The notes: generated by a model from the sequence alone, not told the origin. 64,000 bases of DNA from Pseudooceanicola sediminis (GCF_003575965.1 NZ_QWJJ01000004.1:186001-250000), one strand, 5' to 3'. Positions 45,724 to 55,280 are shown, numbered from the stretch's first letter. Program-made: numbers and translations.

Positions 45724-46389
45724 TCAAAACCCGCATTTGTCGCGCAGGAAGGCCAGTGCCACCGACAGACCGTCCGGCGCAATGCCGTGGGCCGTCCCCT
45801 TCATGATATGGGCAAACACTTCCTTGAAGCCCGCTTCCTGCAACGCCTCTGCCGCCTCGGGCAGGCTCTGCGGCGGCACGACATCGTCCTCGTCCCCGTG
45901 CACCAGCAGGATCGGCATCTTGACCGCCACTTCGTCGCCCAGCGTCTCCGGCCGCAACAGTCGCCCTGAAAATCCGACGACCCCCGACACCGCGTCTTCG
46001 CGACGTGGGGCCACGTGCAATGCCATCATCGTGCCTTGCGAAAAGCCGAACAGCGCCACCTGTTCGGGCATCACGTCCTCGTCAACCATCAGCGCATCGA
46101 GAAATGCGTCGAGGTCCTGAACCGCCGCCGCCATGCCCCGCTCGGCTTCTTCTTCCGACGAACCGTCCAGCCAGGGGATCGGAAACCACTGAAAACCCAT
46201 CGGCGCGCTCGGCACCGTTTCGGGGGCGTCGGGCGCCACGAACAGCGTATCGGGCAAGTGTTCGCCCAACGGGTCCGCAAGGCTCAGCAGGTCCGCGCCA
46301 TTTGCCCCGTAACCGTGCAGGAACACCACGATCGAGCGGGTTTCTCCCGAAACAGGTTCTTTTCTTTCGGCGTTCAATACCCGTGTCAT
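45724..46389 (-). CDS. Phospholipase/carboxylesterase family serine hydrolase
   Basis: A 221-residue alpha/beta hydrolase of the Ypo/YtpA-type phospholipase/carboxylesterase family (COG0400). Oxyanion segment VFLHGYGANG; nucleophile GFSQGT; acid D in HGDEDDVVP; base H in GTAHGIAPDG. Small, soluble, cytoplasmic. The ATG at 46389 overlaps the end of the alkA-like gene by 4 bp (ATGA), so it is translationally coupled to it and, by further overlaps, to cobK and cbiD. Substrates are unknown. Confidence 0.9.
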   Translation of the reverse strand: MTRVLNAERKEPVSGETRSIVVFLHGYGANGADLLSLADPLGEHLPDTLFVAPDAPETVPSAPMGFQWFPIPWLDGSSEEEAERGMAAAVQDLDAFLDALMVDEDVMPEQVALFGFSQGTMMALHVAPRREDAVSGVVGFSGRLLRPETLGDEVAVKMPILLVHGDEDDVVPPQSLPEAAEALQEAGFKEVFAHIMKGTAHGIAPDGLSVALAFLRDKCGF

Positions 46390-47009
46390 GCTCGTCCCTC
46401 TCTGTTTTTCTCGGCCCGGTAAAAAGACCACAACATGCGTGCAGCGACCCCGCGCCAGGGCGACCAGGCCTGCCCCATGGCGCGAAAGGCCAATTCGCCC
46501 GGCCGCGCATCCAAGCGGTAAAGCAGCCGGGCGGCCTCCTGCAAGGCCAGATCGCCCGCAGGCAGGATGTCGGCGCGACCAAGGGCCGTCGTCGCGTAGA
46601 TTTCCGCGCTCCACCGCCCAATGCCCGGCAGCGCCACAAGACTGGAAATGACGTCCTCGTCCGGCAGGGTAGCAAGGGCATCAAAATCCGTGCCGGACGC
46701 CGCGATGGCCAAGGCATAGCGTATTTTCGGGCGGCTCAGACCGACGGCGCGCAATCCTGCCTCGCCCGCGGTCAGCACGGCCTCCGGCGTGATCAGCCCG
46801 GCCCCCTCGACCCGCGCCCAGATCGCAGCCGCCGACGCGGTCGAGACCTGCTGACCGGTGATCGCATGCAAAAGCGTGGCGAATCCTTCTGGCCGTCGGC
46901 GCAGGGGCGGCAGGGGCAGCATTGCCGCGATCCGCGCCATTCCCGCGTCATGCGCGGCCAGCCATGCGACGCCTTCGCCCAGGGCCGCCTCGGAGTCCAG
47001 AACCCTCAT
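46386..47009 (-). CDS. alkA: DNA-3-methyladenine glycosylase II family protein
   Basis: A 207-residue HhH-GPD glycosylase that removes alkylated purines from DNA. The hairpin-helix-hairpin LVALPGIGRWSAEIYATTAL is followed by the catalytic Asp in PAGDLALQ. There is no N-terminal AlkA TBP-like domain, as in the short bacterial members, and no Fe-S Cys loop, so it is not EndoIII/MutY. The ATG at 47009 overlaps the cobK stop by 4 bp; an upstream ATG at 47024 in frame is less likely. Coupling of a repair gene to corrin genes is unusual. Confidence 0.9.
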   Translation of the reverse strand: MRVLDSEAALGEGVAWLAAHDAGMARIAAMLPLPPLRRRPEGFATLLHAITGQQVSTASAAAIWARVEGAGLITPEAVLTAGEAGLRAVGLSRPKIRYALAIAASGTDFDALATLPDEDVISSLVALPGIGRWSAEIYATTALGRADILPAGDLALQEAARLLYRLDARPGELAFRAMGQAWSPWRGVAARMLWSFYRAEKNREGRA

Positions 47010-47737
47010 CGCACCGCCAGCCATGTCATCGCCTCCGCAACACTACGCAGCACGGTCACGCCCGGCGGTGCATCCGGCCGCGCGATCAGCAAAACCGGCA
47101 GACCAAGAACGCGCGCCGCATCCAGCTTGGCGCGCCCGGCGGTCCCACCGGCATTCTTTGCCACCAGCCAGTCCACCCCCAGATCCCGGAACAGCGCCTC
47201 TTCGGCGGATTGGGCAAACGGCGGTCGCCCCACCAGGTACTGTCCGTCGACATGGGGGAACGGCTGGTCCGGCGGGTCTATCACCCGCAGCGTCATGCGC
47301 CGCCCGGCCATGTTGGCATACCGTGGCAGGCTTTGCCGCCCCGTCGCCAGAAACGCATGGTCGCCCACCGGGATATGCGCCGCAACCTCGCTCTCGTCCG
47401 CCAGAAAGGTCCAGGCGTCGTCGCGCCCGGGTTGCCAGCCCGGGCGTCGCAACAGCGCATAGGGCAGATCCTGCTCAGCACAGATGCGGGCGGTGCGCGC
47501 GGTGATCCTTGCGGCAAAGGGATGCGTGGCATCCAGTACGGCGCGAATACCCGCGCAGGCAAGGTAGGTCCGAAATCCCTCTTCCCCGCCGAACCCGCCG
47601 ACGCGGCTGGCAATGGGTTGGGGGGCGGGCCTCCGCACTGCCCCGGCAAGCGACACGACGGCAGGCGTGCCCGCTTCGGCAAGCTTGCCCGCGATCACCC
47701 GTGCCTCCGCGGTTCCGCCCAACAGCAGGATTGTCAT
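47006..47737 (-). CDS. cobK: Precorrin-6A reductase
   Basis: NADPH-dependent reduction of precorrin-6A to precorrin-6B in aerobic cobalamin synthesis. 243 residues. LLLGGTAEARVIAG is the N-terminal nucleotide site; DATHPFAARIT and VAKNAGG are family signatures. The ATG at 47737 overlaps the end of cbiD by 4 bp (ATGA), so the reading order on the minus strand is cbiD, cobK, alkA-like, esterase. Cytoplasmic. Confidence 0.93.
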   Translation of the reverse strand: MTILLLGGTAEARVIAGKLAEAGTPAVVSLAGAVRRPAPQPIASRVGGFGGEEGFRTYLACAGIRAVLDATHPFAARITARTARICAEQDLPYALLRRPGWQPGRDDAWTFLADESEVAAHIPVGDHAFLATGRQSLPRYANMAGRRMTLRVIDPPDQPFPHVDGQYLVGRPPFAQSAEEALFRDLGVDWLVAKNAGGTAGRAKLDAARVLGLPVLLIARPDAPPGVTVLRSVAEAMTWLAVR

Positions 47738-48774
47738 GCCCGCCCCACCACGACGCCGCTTCGGTCGATGACAACGACATCGGCGCCGACCTCTGGCGGC
47801 AGCCGACGGCGCACCTCGGCCAGCGCCATGCGGGCGACCCAATCGCCAAAGCGCGGCCCCAGATGCGCCAGCACCTCCAGCGCCGTTCGCATGTCGCGCA
47901 GCTCCGGCGCGTCGAACGCGCGTGCCAGCGCATCGAAATCCACCTGTGATCGCCCTGAATGCAGATCCGCCGCCCCCTGTGCCAGCTTGCACACCTTGCC
48001 GATGCCGCCGCCGATCGTGACATGCGGCACCGGATGGGCAGAGATGTATTTCAGCAGCCCGCCGGCGAAATCACCCATGTCGAGCATTGCATGATCGGGC
48101 AGCGCGTACATCTTCTGCACCACCGCCTCTGACGTGGCGCCAGTGCACCCGGCCACCCGCGCAAGCCCCGCCGCCCGCGCGACATCCACCCCCCTGTGGA
48201 TCGAGGCGATCCAGGCGGCGCAGGAAAACGGGCGTACGATCCCCGTCGTGCCCAGAATGGACAAGCCGCCCTCGATCCCCAACCTCGGGTTCCAGGTCTT
48301 GCGGGCCAGCGCGGCGCCCTCAGCGACCGACACCGTGATTTCCGCATCCAGGGCACGGCCATGGGCGGCGGCCATGTCGCGCAGCACGTCTTCCATCATC
48401 TGTCGCGGCACCGGGTTTATCGCAGGCTCGCCCGGCGGAATCGGCAGACCGGGGCGCGTCACCGTGCCAACACCCGTTCCGGCGCGAAACCTGATCCCCT
48501 CTCCGCCCGGCTCGACCCGCGTGCTGATGCGCGCGCCATGCGTCACGTCCGGGTCATCCCCGGCATCCTTGATGATCGTGGCAGTCGCCCACCCCTCGCC
48601 GACCTCCAGCGCGTCGATGGCGAAGTCAGCACTCTCACCGCGCGGCAAAATGATCGTGACCCGGTCGGTCCGCCCCGGCCCCCATAGCGCCATCAGCGCC
48701 GCCTTGAGGGCGGCGGTGGCACAGGCGCCCGTGGTCCAGCCACGGCGCAATTCTCGGTCTGGTCTGCGGCTCAT
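47734..48774 (-). CDS. cbiD: Cobalt-precorrin-5B (C1)-methyltransferase CbiD
   Basis: A 346-residue CbiD: SAM-dependent methylation at C1 of the corrin ring, usually named from the anaerobic (cobalt-early) pathway. Features: GWTTGACATAALKAAL near the N-terminus, GTGVGTVTRPGLPIPPGEPAINPVPR, and GCTGATSEAVVQK. It stands where the aerobic pathway would use CobF, while cobK and cobB beside it are aerobic-pathway genes, so the cell probably runs a hybrid route. The start is ATG 48774, divergent from cobA (206 bp). Confidence 0.93.
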   Translation of the reverse strand: MSRRPDRELRRGWTTGACATAALKAALMALWGPGRTDRVTIILPRGESADFAIDALEVGEGWATATIIKDAGDDPDVTHGARISTRVEPGGEGIRFRAGTGVGTVTRPGLPIPPGEPAINPVPRQMMEDVLRDMAAAHGRALDAEITVSVAEGAALARKTWNPRLGIEGGLSILGTTGIVRPFSCAAWIASIHRGVDVARAAGLARVAGCTGATSEAVVQKMYALPDHAMLDMGDFAGGLLKYISAHPVPHVTIGGGIGKVCKLAQGAADLHSGRSQVDFDALARAFDAPELRDMRTALEVLAHLGPRFGDWVARMALAEVRRRLPPEVGADVVVIDRSGVVVGRA

Positions 48775-48980
48775 GCGGCGCGATCATACGGTCACGCCCC
48801 AGCAGCGCCACGGGAATCTGACCCAGTGCGGCGCGATTGCCGCAAACGGTTTTCCATCCAGACCCCGCCTGGTGGATAATTCTGCCGATACGCCTGCCGC
48901 CAGGCTATGGCTTTCCTTTTCGCGGCCTGCGGTGCAGCCCGGCCTTTCGCGGCCTCGTCCGTGCGGGCTATACTTGCGGC

Positions 48981-49844
48981 ATGACCGACTCATCCCCCTC
49001 CGCACCTTCGCTGCCCGGCGGCGCCTGGCCTGTCCTCGAACCCGGCTGGGTCTGGCTTTGCGGGGCCGGCCCGGGCGATCCGGGCCTGCTGACGCTACAC
49101 GCGCTCAACGCCCTGCGACAGGCCGACGTCGTGATCTACGACGCATTGGTGCAAAGCGCGATCCTCGATTGGGCGCCACAGGCCGAACACGTCTACGCGG
49201 GCAAGCGCGGCGGCAAACCCTCGGCCCGGCAACGCGACATCTCGCTCCGCCTCGTCGATCTCGCGCGAGAGGGCAAACGTGTTCTGCGGCTCAAGGGTGG
49301 CGATCCCTTCGTCTTTGGCCGCGGCGGAGAAGAGGCACAGACGCTGATCCAGCATGGCGTCAACGTGCGCATCATTCCCGGCATTTCGGCGGGTATCGGC
49401 GGGCTGGCCTATGCCGGCATCCCGGTCACCCACCGCGATGTCAACCAATCCGTCACCTTCGTCACTGGCCACGATCAATCGGGCGAGGCACCGGGGTCTT
49501 TGAACTGGCGTGCCATTGCCGAAGGCGCGCAGGTGCTGGTGATCTACATGGGCATGAAACACGCCCGCCGCATCGCGGACGCCCTGATGCAGGCCGGTCG
49601 TCCCGCCGATGAACCGGCGGCGGTGGTGTGCAATGCCACCACACCGGAGCAGCAGGTTCTGGAAACCACGCTCGGCCGCCTTGCCGACGACATCGACGCC
49701 TCAGAGATGCAGCCCCCCGCCATCCTGTGCATCGGACGGTCCGTCCTGATGCGGCAGGTGCTCGACTGGCAGGCGCTTGCCGCCGGACAGATCCCGCGCG
49801 ATCTCGATCCGCTTGGGCGGGGCCGCCCGGCCGAGGTGTCATGA
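48981..49844 (+). CDS. cobA: Uroporphyrinogen-III C-methyltransferase
   Basis: SAM-dependent methylation of uroporphyrinogen III at C2 and C7 to precorrin-2, the branch point from heme to cobalamin (and siroheme). 287 residues, without a CysG dehydrogenase/ferrochelatase domain. Signatures: CGAGPGDPGLLTLHALNAL, KGGDPFVFGRGGEE, and GIPVTHRDVNQSVTFVTGH. The ATG at 48981 has no strong ribosome site (GCTATACTTGCGGC). The gene overlaps cobB by 4 bp (ATGA). Cytoplasmic. Confidence 0.95.
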   Translation: MTDSSPSAPSLPGGAWPVLEPGWVWLCGAGPGDPGLLTLHALNALRQADVVIYDALVQSAILDWAPQAEHVYAGKRGGKPSARQRDISLRLVDLAREGKRVLRLKGGDPFVFGRGGEEAQTLIQHGVNVRIIPGISAGIGGLAYAGIPVTHRDVNQSVTFVTGHDQSGEAPGSLNWRAIAEGAQVLVIYMGMKHARRIADALMQAGRPADEPAAVVCNATTPEQQVLETTLGRLADDIDASEMQPPAILCIGRSVLMRQVLDWQALAAGQIPRDLDPLGRGRPAEVS

Positions 49845-51142
49845 AAGGTCTGATCCTGGCCGCGCCGTCCTCGGGCGCGGGCAAGACGACGGTGACATTG
49901 GCCCTGCTGCGCCTGCTGAACCGAGCGGGTATTCACCTGCGCGGCGCAAAGTCCGGGCCTGACTATATCGACCCGAAGTTTCACGAAGCCGCGTGCCGGC
50001 AGCCCTGCATCAATCTGGACGCCTGGGCGATGCCGCCTGCCCGCATCGCGTCACTGGCGGCCTCCCCCTCGGTCGACCTGCTGGTCATCGAAGGCGCAAT
50101 GGGCCTGTTCGACGGCGCGCCCCCGGCGGGCCGCGGTGCCGTTGCAGACCTGGCGCGCCAGTTGGCCTTGCCGGTGATCCTGATCGTCGACGCAGGCCGC
50201 ATGGCACAGAGCGTGGCACCGCTGGTGGCGGGCTTTGCCGGGTTCGATCCTGACGTGCGCATCGCCGGGGTGATCCTGAACCGCGTCGGCTCTGCCCGGC
50301 ATGCCCGGATGCTGCGCGCGGCACTTGCCCCGCTGGGTCGGCCGGTGCTGGGCACCCTGCCCCGTCGCGCCGACCTGGCCCTGCCCTCACGCCACCTCGG
50401 TCTTGTCCAGGCGGGGGAAACGCCGGACCTGGATGCCTTTCTGGACCGCGCCGCCGATGCGCTGGCAGCAGGTGCGCCCGGCGATCGGCCATTCGACCTC
50501 GATACGACGCTTGCCCTTGCCAGTCCGCTGGCCGGCTCGGTCGCAACCTCGGCCCGCACGGGTTTTCCCCCTCCGCCCGCCCAGCATATCGCCGTGGCCC
50601 AGGATGCCGCCTTTGCCTTTGCCTATCCGCATATGCTGGACACCTGGCGGGCCGCTGGCGCGCAGCTGTCGTTCTTTTCGCCGCTGGCGGATGACGCGGT
50701 GCCGCGCTGCGACCTGGTGTTCCTGCCCGGCGGCTATCCCGAACTGCACGCCGGGCGCCTCGCCGCGAACGCGGCCTTTCTGACCAGCCTGCGTCGCCAT
50801 GCAGCCTCGGCCCCGGTCTATGGCGAATGCGGCGGCTACATGGTGCTCGGGGATGCCCTGACAGACGAAAACGGCACGTGTCACGCGATGGCCGGCCTGC
50901 TGCGGTTGCAAACCAGCTTTCAGCGGCGAAAACTGCATCTCGGCTACCGTAGCCTCGTGGCTGACGCCGGCCCGATGTCGGGGGCCTGGGCTGGGCATGA
51001 GTTTCATTATGCCACGACAATCCGCGCCGAAGGCGACGCCCTTTTTCAGGCCTGCGACGCCGAGGGGACGCCTCTGCCCGCCATGGGCCTGCGACAGGGT
51101 CAGGTGTGCGGCAGTTTCGCCCACCTGATCGAGCCCGCCTGA
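49841..51142 (+). CDS. cobB: Hydrogenobyrinate a,c-diamide synthase
   Basis: ATP- and glutamine-dependent amidation of the a- and c-acetate side chains of hydrogenobyrinic acid. 433 residues: N-terminal P-loop SSGAGKTTVTLALLR with GAKSGPDYIDPKFHE, and a C-terminal class I glutaminase domain whose nucleophile Cys is in YGECGGYMVLG. The start overlaps the cobA stop, so the two are translationally coupled. Length is standard for the CobB/CbiA family; the aerobic assignment rests on cobK nearby. Confidence 0.94.
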   Translation: MKGLILAAPSSGAGKTTVTLALLRLLNRAGIHLRGAKSGPDYIDPKFHEAACRQPCINLDAWAMPPARIASLAASPSVDLLVIEGAMGLFDGAPPAGRGAVADLARQLALPVILIVDAGRMAQSVAPLVAGFAGFDPDVRIAGVILNRVGSARHARMLRAALAPLGRPVLGTLPRRADLALPSRHLGLVQAGETPDLDAFLDRAADALAAGAPGDRPFDLDTTLALASPLAGSVATSARTGFPPPPAQHIAVAQDAAFAFAYPHMLDTWRAAGAQLSFFSPLADDAVPRCDLVFLPGGYPELHAGRLAANAAFLTSLRRHAASAPVYGECGGYMVLGDALTDENGTCHAMAGLLRLQTSFQRRKLHLGYRSLVADAGPMSGAWAGHEFHYATTIRAEGDALFQACDAEGTPLPAMGLRQGQVCGSFAHLIEPA

Positions 51143-51322
51143 CCGCGCCCCCAGGTCGTTGCCCCGATTTGTTGCCTCGGTCCGCTGCCGCTGCACTGGC
51201 CGCACCTTCGGAGCGACACGCAAAGACCCGCGGTCCACGCCCCTGCCGCCGGGCAGAGCGCCGCGAAACTTTGCAGCGCAATGCTATTGCCCGAACCCTG
51301 CGCAACGGCTACGGATTTCGCC

Positions 51323-52549
51323 ATGACAGAGACTCTCCCCCTCCCCGATGATCGAAAGGCCCGCCGCAATGTCGGCGTGCTGGTCCTGGCCCAGGCCGTG
51401 CTGGGCGCCCAGATGCCGATGCTTTTCACCATCGGCGGTCTCGCCGGTCAGAGCCTTGCCCCGACCCCCTGCCTTGCCACCCTGCCGATCTCTCTGGTGG
51501 TGCTCGGTTCCATGCTGGCGGCGACGCCGGTTTCGGGGATCATGCAGAAATACGGCCGCCGGACAGGCTTTTTTACCGGCGCTCTCTTCGGCACCATCGG
51601 GGCGATTGTCGGCGCGACGGGTCTGTACCTGGCATCATTTCCGATCTTCCTGCTCGGCTCGCTGCTGACCGGGGTCTACATGTCGGCGCAGGGGTTCTAC
51701 CGCTTTGCCGCGACCGATACCGCCTCGGACAGCTTCCGCCCCAAGGCAATTTCCTATGTCATGGCGGGGGGGCTGGCGGCGGCGGTGATCGGGCCGCAAC
51801 TGGTCAAGGTGACTGCGGATGCCATGGTGATCCCTTTCCTTGGCACCTATCTGGCCATGATCACGCTGAACGTCGCGGGGTCCTTCCTGTTCCTGTTCCT
51901 CGACATTCCCAAACCGGTCGCCCCCGCCCACGACGCCCCCAAGGGCCGCACCCGGAGAGAGCTGATCACCACGCCGCGCATCGCAGTCGCGGTCATTGTC
52001 GCCACCGTCAGCTACATGCTGATGAACCTTGTGATGACCTCGGCGCCGCTGGCCGTGGTCGGCTGTGGCTTTGACAAGGGCAACGCGGCCGATGTCGTCA
52101 CCAGCCACGTGCTGGCCATGTATGTCCCCAGCTTTTTCACCGGCCACCTGATCGCGCGCTTCGGCGTTCACAAGATCATGGGTCTGGGCCTGCTGATCCT
52201 GGCCAGCGCGGGTTTCGTCGCGCTTCAAGGCGTCGAGCTTGAGAATTTCTTCGGCACGCTGATCCTGCTCGGGATTGGCTGGAACTTCGGCTTCATCGGC
52301 GCAACCACGATGCTGTCCGGCGCACATGCCCCGTCCGAACGGGGCCGTATGCAGGGCCTGAATGACCTGATCGTGTTTGGCGGCGTGACACTCGGCTCGC
52401 TTGCGTCGGGCGGCCTGATGAACTGCGCCGGTTCCAGCCCCGAGGCGGGCTGGTCTGCGGTCAACCTCGCCATGGTGCCGTTGCTGGTGCTGGCTGGCGG
52501 CGCGCTGATCTGGCTGGTGATGCGCCCCAAAGACGACACCCTTGCCTGA
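51323..52549 (+). CDS. Major facilitator superfamily transporter
   Basis: A 408-residue MFS protein with about 12 hydrophobic segments. The loop 2-3 signature is a variant (GIMQKYGRRTGFFTG) that keeps GRR, and the second half has GHLIARFGVHKIMGLG. The sequence suggests the YfcJ/YnfM-type group. No substrate is inferred. The ATG at 51323 lacks a clear ribosome site; the frame is open for 14 codons upstream. It follows cobB by 181 bp and may be transcribed separately. Confidence 0.82.
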   Translation: MTETLPLPDDRKARRNVGVLVLAQAVLGAQMPMLFTIGGLAGQSLAPTPCLATLPISLVVLGSMLAATPVSGIMQKYGRRTGFFTGALFGTIGAIVGATGLYLASFPIFLLGSLLTGVYMSAQGFYRFAATDTASDSFRPKAISYVMAGGLAAAVIGPQLVKVTADAMVIPFLGTYLAMITLNVAGSFLFLFLDIPKPVAPAHDAPKGRTRRELITTPRIAVAVIVATVSYMLMNLVMTSAPLAVVGCGFDKGNAADVVTSHVLAMYVPSFFTGHLIARFGVHKIMGLGLLILASAGFVALQGVELENFFGTLILLGIGWNFGFIGATTMLSGAHAPSERGRMQGLNDLIVFGGVTLGSLASGGLMNCAGSSPEAGWSAVNLAMVPLLVLAGGALIWLVMRPKDDTLA

Positions 52550-52605
52550 TCAGGTGACGCCCCGACCCGTCGTCGCCCACTCTGCCGTTCCCCGACCGGG
52601 CGCGC

Positions 52606-53406
52606 CTACCAGCGCCCGGTAATGGCCGCCTTTGCCAACGACAGCCGCTCGCGAAACGGCGCCACTGCCAGCGCGCCCGACACGACGGCCCCGGGCGCGC
52701 GCACAGCCTGTTTCAGTACGGCCTGCGCCTCGGCCACCCCGAACAGCAGCGGCGCGGCGGCCCTGTCGACCGATCCGCGCGCACGCCGTGCCCGGTCAAT
52801 GCGCTCCAGCCCCTCGCGCGCCAACGCCTGGACCGCCTCTGGCCGACCATCGGGCAAGGGATAGCGCCCCGACGCCTCCAGCTCTGGCACCGCGCGCAGC
52901 CAGTTCGACAGACCCAACGCAAATCCCGCATCCGCCGCCACCGCTTCGGGCAGGTTCGCACGCAACATGCCCGCCCCGACACGCAACAAGGTAGCGCTGG
53001 TCATATCCAGATAGCCACGAAACTGTGCCTCGTCCTCGAAGGGCTCTTTCCAGACGTCCCAGCGGCGCGCCTCGACCAGCTTGTCCAGCAGCGCGGCCCC
53101 GTCCGGTGTCAGGCGATGCGACAAGGGCGTTACCACGTCATGCCGCCGAATGCCGCTACCCGCTCCGATCTCCTCCAACGCGTCCCGCCACCATTGCAGA
53201 CGCATTTCTGCAATCATCGGCTCCTGCGTCACCCAAGGCGCGCGGGCGACCTCGATATTGAAGGCGTACAGCGGAAACAGCGCCATGCGCGCCGTCACCG
53301 GCGCCGCCATCACAGTGCGAAACCGGCCCGGATCGCCACGCTCGACAACCGAGGCGCAGGCGGTCAGATCATCATCCCAGTCGCTCGTGGTCTCAGATTT
53401 GGTCAA
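52606..53406 (-). CDS. Inactive squalene/phytoene synthase homologue (NDUFAF6-like)
   Basis: A 266-residue protein with the squalene/phytoene synthase fold but without its two Asp-rich metal motifs. After LFPLYAF (residues 43-50), where active enzymes have a DDxxD-type motif, it reads NIEVARAPWV; the second site reads LSNWLRAVPELEASGRYPLP, keeping GRYPLP but losing the Asp residues. Such proteins resemble NDUFAF6, a mitochondrial complex I assembly factor, and occur in alphaproteobacteria; a role in respiratory-complex assembly is inferred from homology. No isoprenoid genes are next to it. Start ATG 53406 has no strong site. Confidence 0.82.
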   Translation of the reverse strand: MTKSETTSDWDDDLTACASVVERGDPGRFRTVMAAPVTARMALFPLYAFNIEVARAPWVTQEPMIAEMRLQWWRDALEEIGAGSGIRRHDVVTPLSHRLTPDGAALLDKLVEARRWDVWKEPFEDEAQFRGYLDMTSATLLRVGAGMLRANLPEAVAADAGFALGLSNWLRAVPELEASGRYPLPDGRPEAVQALAREGLERIDRARRARGSVDRAAAPLLFGVAEAQAVLKQAVRAPGAVVSGALAVAPFRERLSLAKAAITGRW

Positions 53407-53626
53407 TAATTTCTCCGTTCATCGCAGCGGCGTTGCCTCTACCGACACCGCAGCAGCGCCTGCCCCATGCCCGATGATCGCATTCGTTCCCCGGCATCGC
53501 CGACGACATCCACCCGGAGCCGACGGTCGCGAACCCGACGGTGAAAAAACGCCCGCAGGCCGCGCCCCTGATCTGCCCTGCCACCGGGCCCGTCACAAAG
53601 ACACGCCCTTCACGGAAACGCATCCT

Positions 53627-55243
53627 TCATGACGCGCTCAGGGTGGCGTGCAGCAACTTCCAGATCACCGCATCCAGCAACGCCTCGAACGAGGCATCTA
53701 CTATGTTGGCAGATACGCCCACGCTCGACCAGCGATGCCCGGCGTCGTCTTCGCTGTCGATGATGACACGGGTCACCGCCTCGGTACCGCCCTGCGTGAT
53801 GCGCACCTTGAAGTCGACCAGGCGCATGTCGTCGATAATCTCCTGGTACCGGCCCAGATCCTTGGCCAGCGCCTTGGACAGGGCGTTTATCGGGCCGCGG
53901 TCCGCCCCGGTCTCATCCAGGCTCTCCGAAACCGACAGGCGTTTTTCGCCCTCGACGTTCAACACCACGACCGCCTCCGACAGGCTCACCATCTGTCCCG
54001 CCAGGTTGCGCCGCCGCTCGATGGTGACGCGGTAACGCTCCACCTCGAAAAATTGCGGCAAAAGGCCCAGCTCGCGCCGCGCCAGCAGCTCGAAACTCGC
54101 CTGCGCGGAATCGTAGGTATAACCGCGGTCCTCCCGCGCCTTGACCTCGTTCAGGATGGCCGCCAACGCCGGATGTCCCTTTTCCACCGCCAGCCCCGCA
54201 TCCGCCAGACGGCGACGCAGGTTCGACTGACCGGCCTGGTTGGACATCGGAATGACCCGCTCGTTGCCGACCAGGGCCGGGTCGATATGTTCATAGGTCG
54301 CGGGGTCCTTCAGGATCGCGCTGGCATGCAGCCCGGCCTTGTGCGCAAAGGCCGACGCCCCGACAAAGGGGGCCTGACGCACCGGAACCCGGTTCAGGAT
54401 GTCGTCCAGCTTGCGCGACACGCTCACCAGGCTCTGCAAGGCCCCCCGGTCGATCCCGGTTTCGTAACGACTGGCGTAGGGCTCCTTCAGCAACAGCGTC
54501 GGGATCAGCGTGATCAGGTTGGCGTTGCCGCAGCGCTCCCCCAACCCGTTCAGCGTCCCCTGGATCTGGCGGGCCCCGGCATCCACCGCCGCCAGCGATC
54601 CGGCCACGGCATTGGCCGTATCGTTATGGGTATGAATCCCGAGGTGATCACCGGGAATGCCAGATGCGATCACATCCGCCACGATCTCGCCGATCTGCAC
54701 CGGCAAGGTACCGCCATTGGTATCGCACAACACGATCCAGCGCGCCCCGGCCTCATGCGCCGCGCGCACGGCGGCCAGCGCATAGGTTCGGTTCGCCTTC
54801 CAGCCGTCAAAGAAATGTTCCGCGTCGAACAGGGCCTCATGACCCAGTGCCACGAGATGTGCCACCGATCGCGAGATGTTCTCCAGGTTCTCATCCAGCG
54901 TGATGCCAAGCGCGGTGGTGACATGAAAATCATGCGTCTTCCCCACCAGGCAGACCGTCCCCGTACCGGCATTGACGACGGCAGCCAACACATCGTCATT
55001 CTCGGCGGAAACACCGGCCCGCTTGGTCATGCCAAAGGCCGCCATCCTGGCCCGCGTAGCAGGTGCTGCCTCGAAAAACGCACTGTCGGTGGGGTTCGCC
55101 CCCGGCCAGCCACCCTCGATGTAATCGACGCCCAGCCCGTCCAGCATCTTCGCAATGCGGATCTTCTCGTCAGTCGAAAACTGAACACCCTGCGTCTGCT
55201 GCCCGTCCCGCAAGGTGGTGTCGTACAAATACAGCCGTTCCAT
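53627..55243 (-). CDS. cimA: (R)-citramalate synthase
   Basis: Condenses acetyl-CoA with pyruvate to citramalate, the first step of a threonine-independent isoleucine route. 538 residues: HMGL-like catalytic domain with LYDTTLRDGQQTQGVQFS (first metal/pyruvate site), HTHNDTANAVAGSLAAVDAG (metal His-x-His), RCGNANL, and a LeuA-type C-terminal dimer/allosteric domain (residues about 420-538). I chose the ATG at 55243 because MERLYLYDTTLRDG is the family start and GGGAGGG precedes it. Distinguishing CimA from isopropylmalate or homocitrate synthase relies on length and the QQTQGVQFS segment. Confidence 0.9.
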   Translation of the reverse strand: MERLYLYDTTLRDGQQTQGVQFSTDEKIRIAKMLDGLGVDYIEGGWPGANPTDSAFFEAAPATRARMAAFGMTKRAGVSAENDDVLAAVVNAGTGTVCLVGKTHDFHVTTALGITLDENLENISRSVAHLVALGHEALFDAEHFFDGWKANRTYALAAVRAAHEAGARWIVLCDTNGGTLPVQIGEIVADVIASGIPGDHLGIHTHNDTANAVAGSLAAVDAGARQIQGTLNGLGERCGNANLITLIPTLLLKEPYASRYETGIDRGALQSLVSVSRKLDDILNRVPVRQAPFVGASAFAHKAGLHASAILKDPATYEHIDPALVGNERVIPMSNQAGQSNLRRRLADAGLAVEKGHPALAAILNEVKAREDRGYTYDSAQASFELLARRELGLLPQFFEVERYRVTIERRRNLAGQMVSLSEAVVVLNVEGEKRLSVSESLDETGADRGPINALSKALAKDLGRYQEIIDDMRLVDFKVRITQGGTEAVTRVIIDSEDDAGHRWSSVGVSANIVDASFEALLDAVIWKLLHATLSAS

Positions 55244-55280
55244 CACAGCCCTCCCGCACCTGTCATGTTTCCCTGTCGGA

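Noticed and set aside
48775-48980. Cobalamin riboswitch between cbiD and cobA
   Set aside because: A GGGAATCTG-like stretch and a GCCAGG element tempted me, but the B12 box and the central CCGCNACTG core do not align in order on either strand. A covariance-model scan would settle it.
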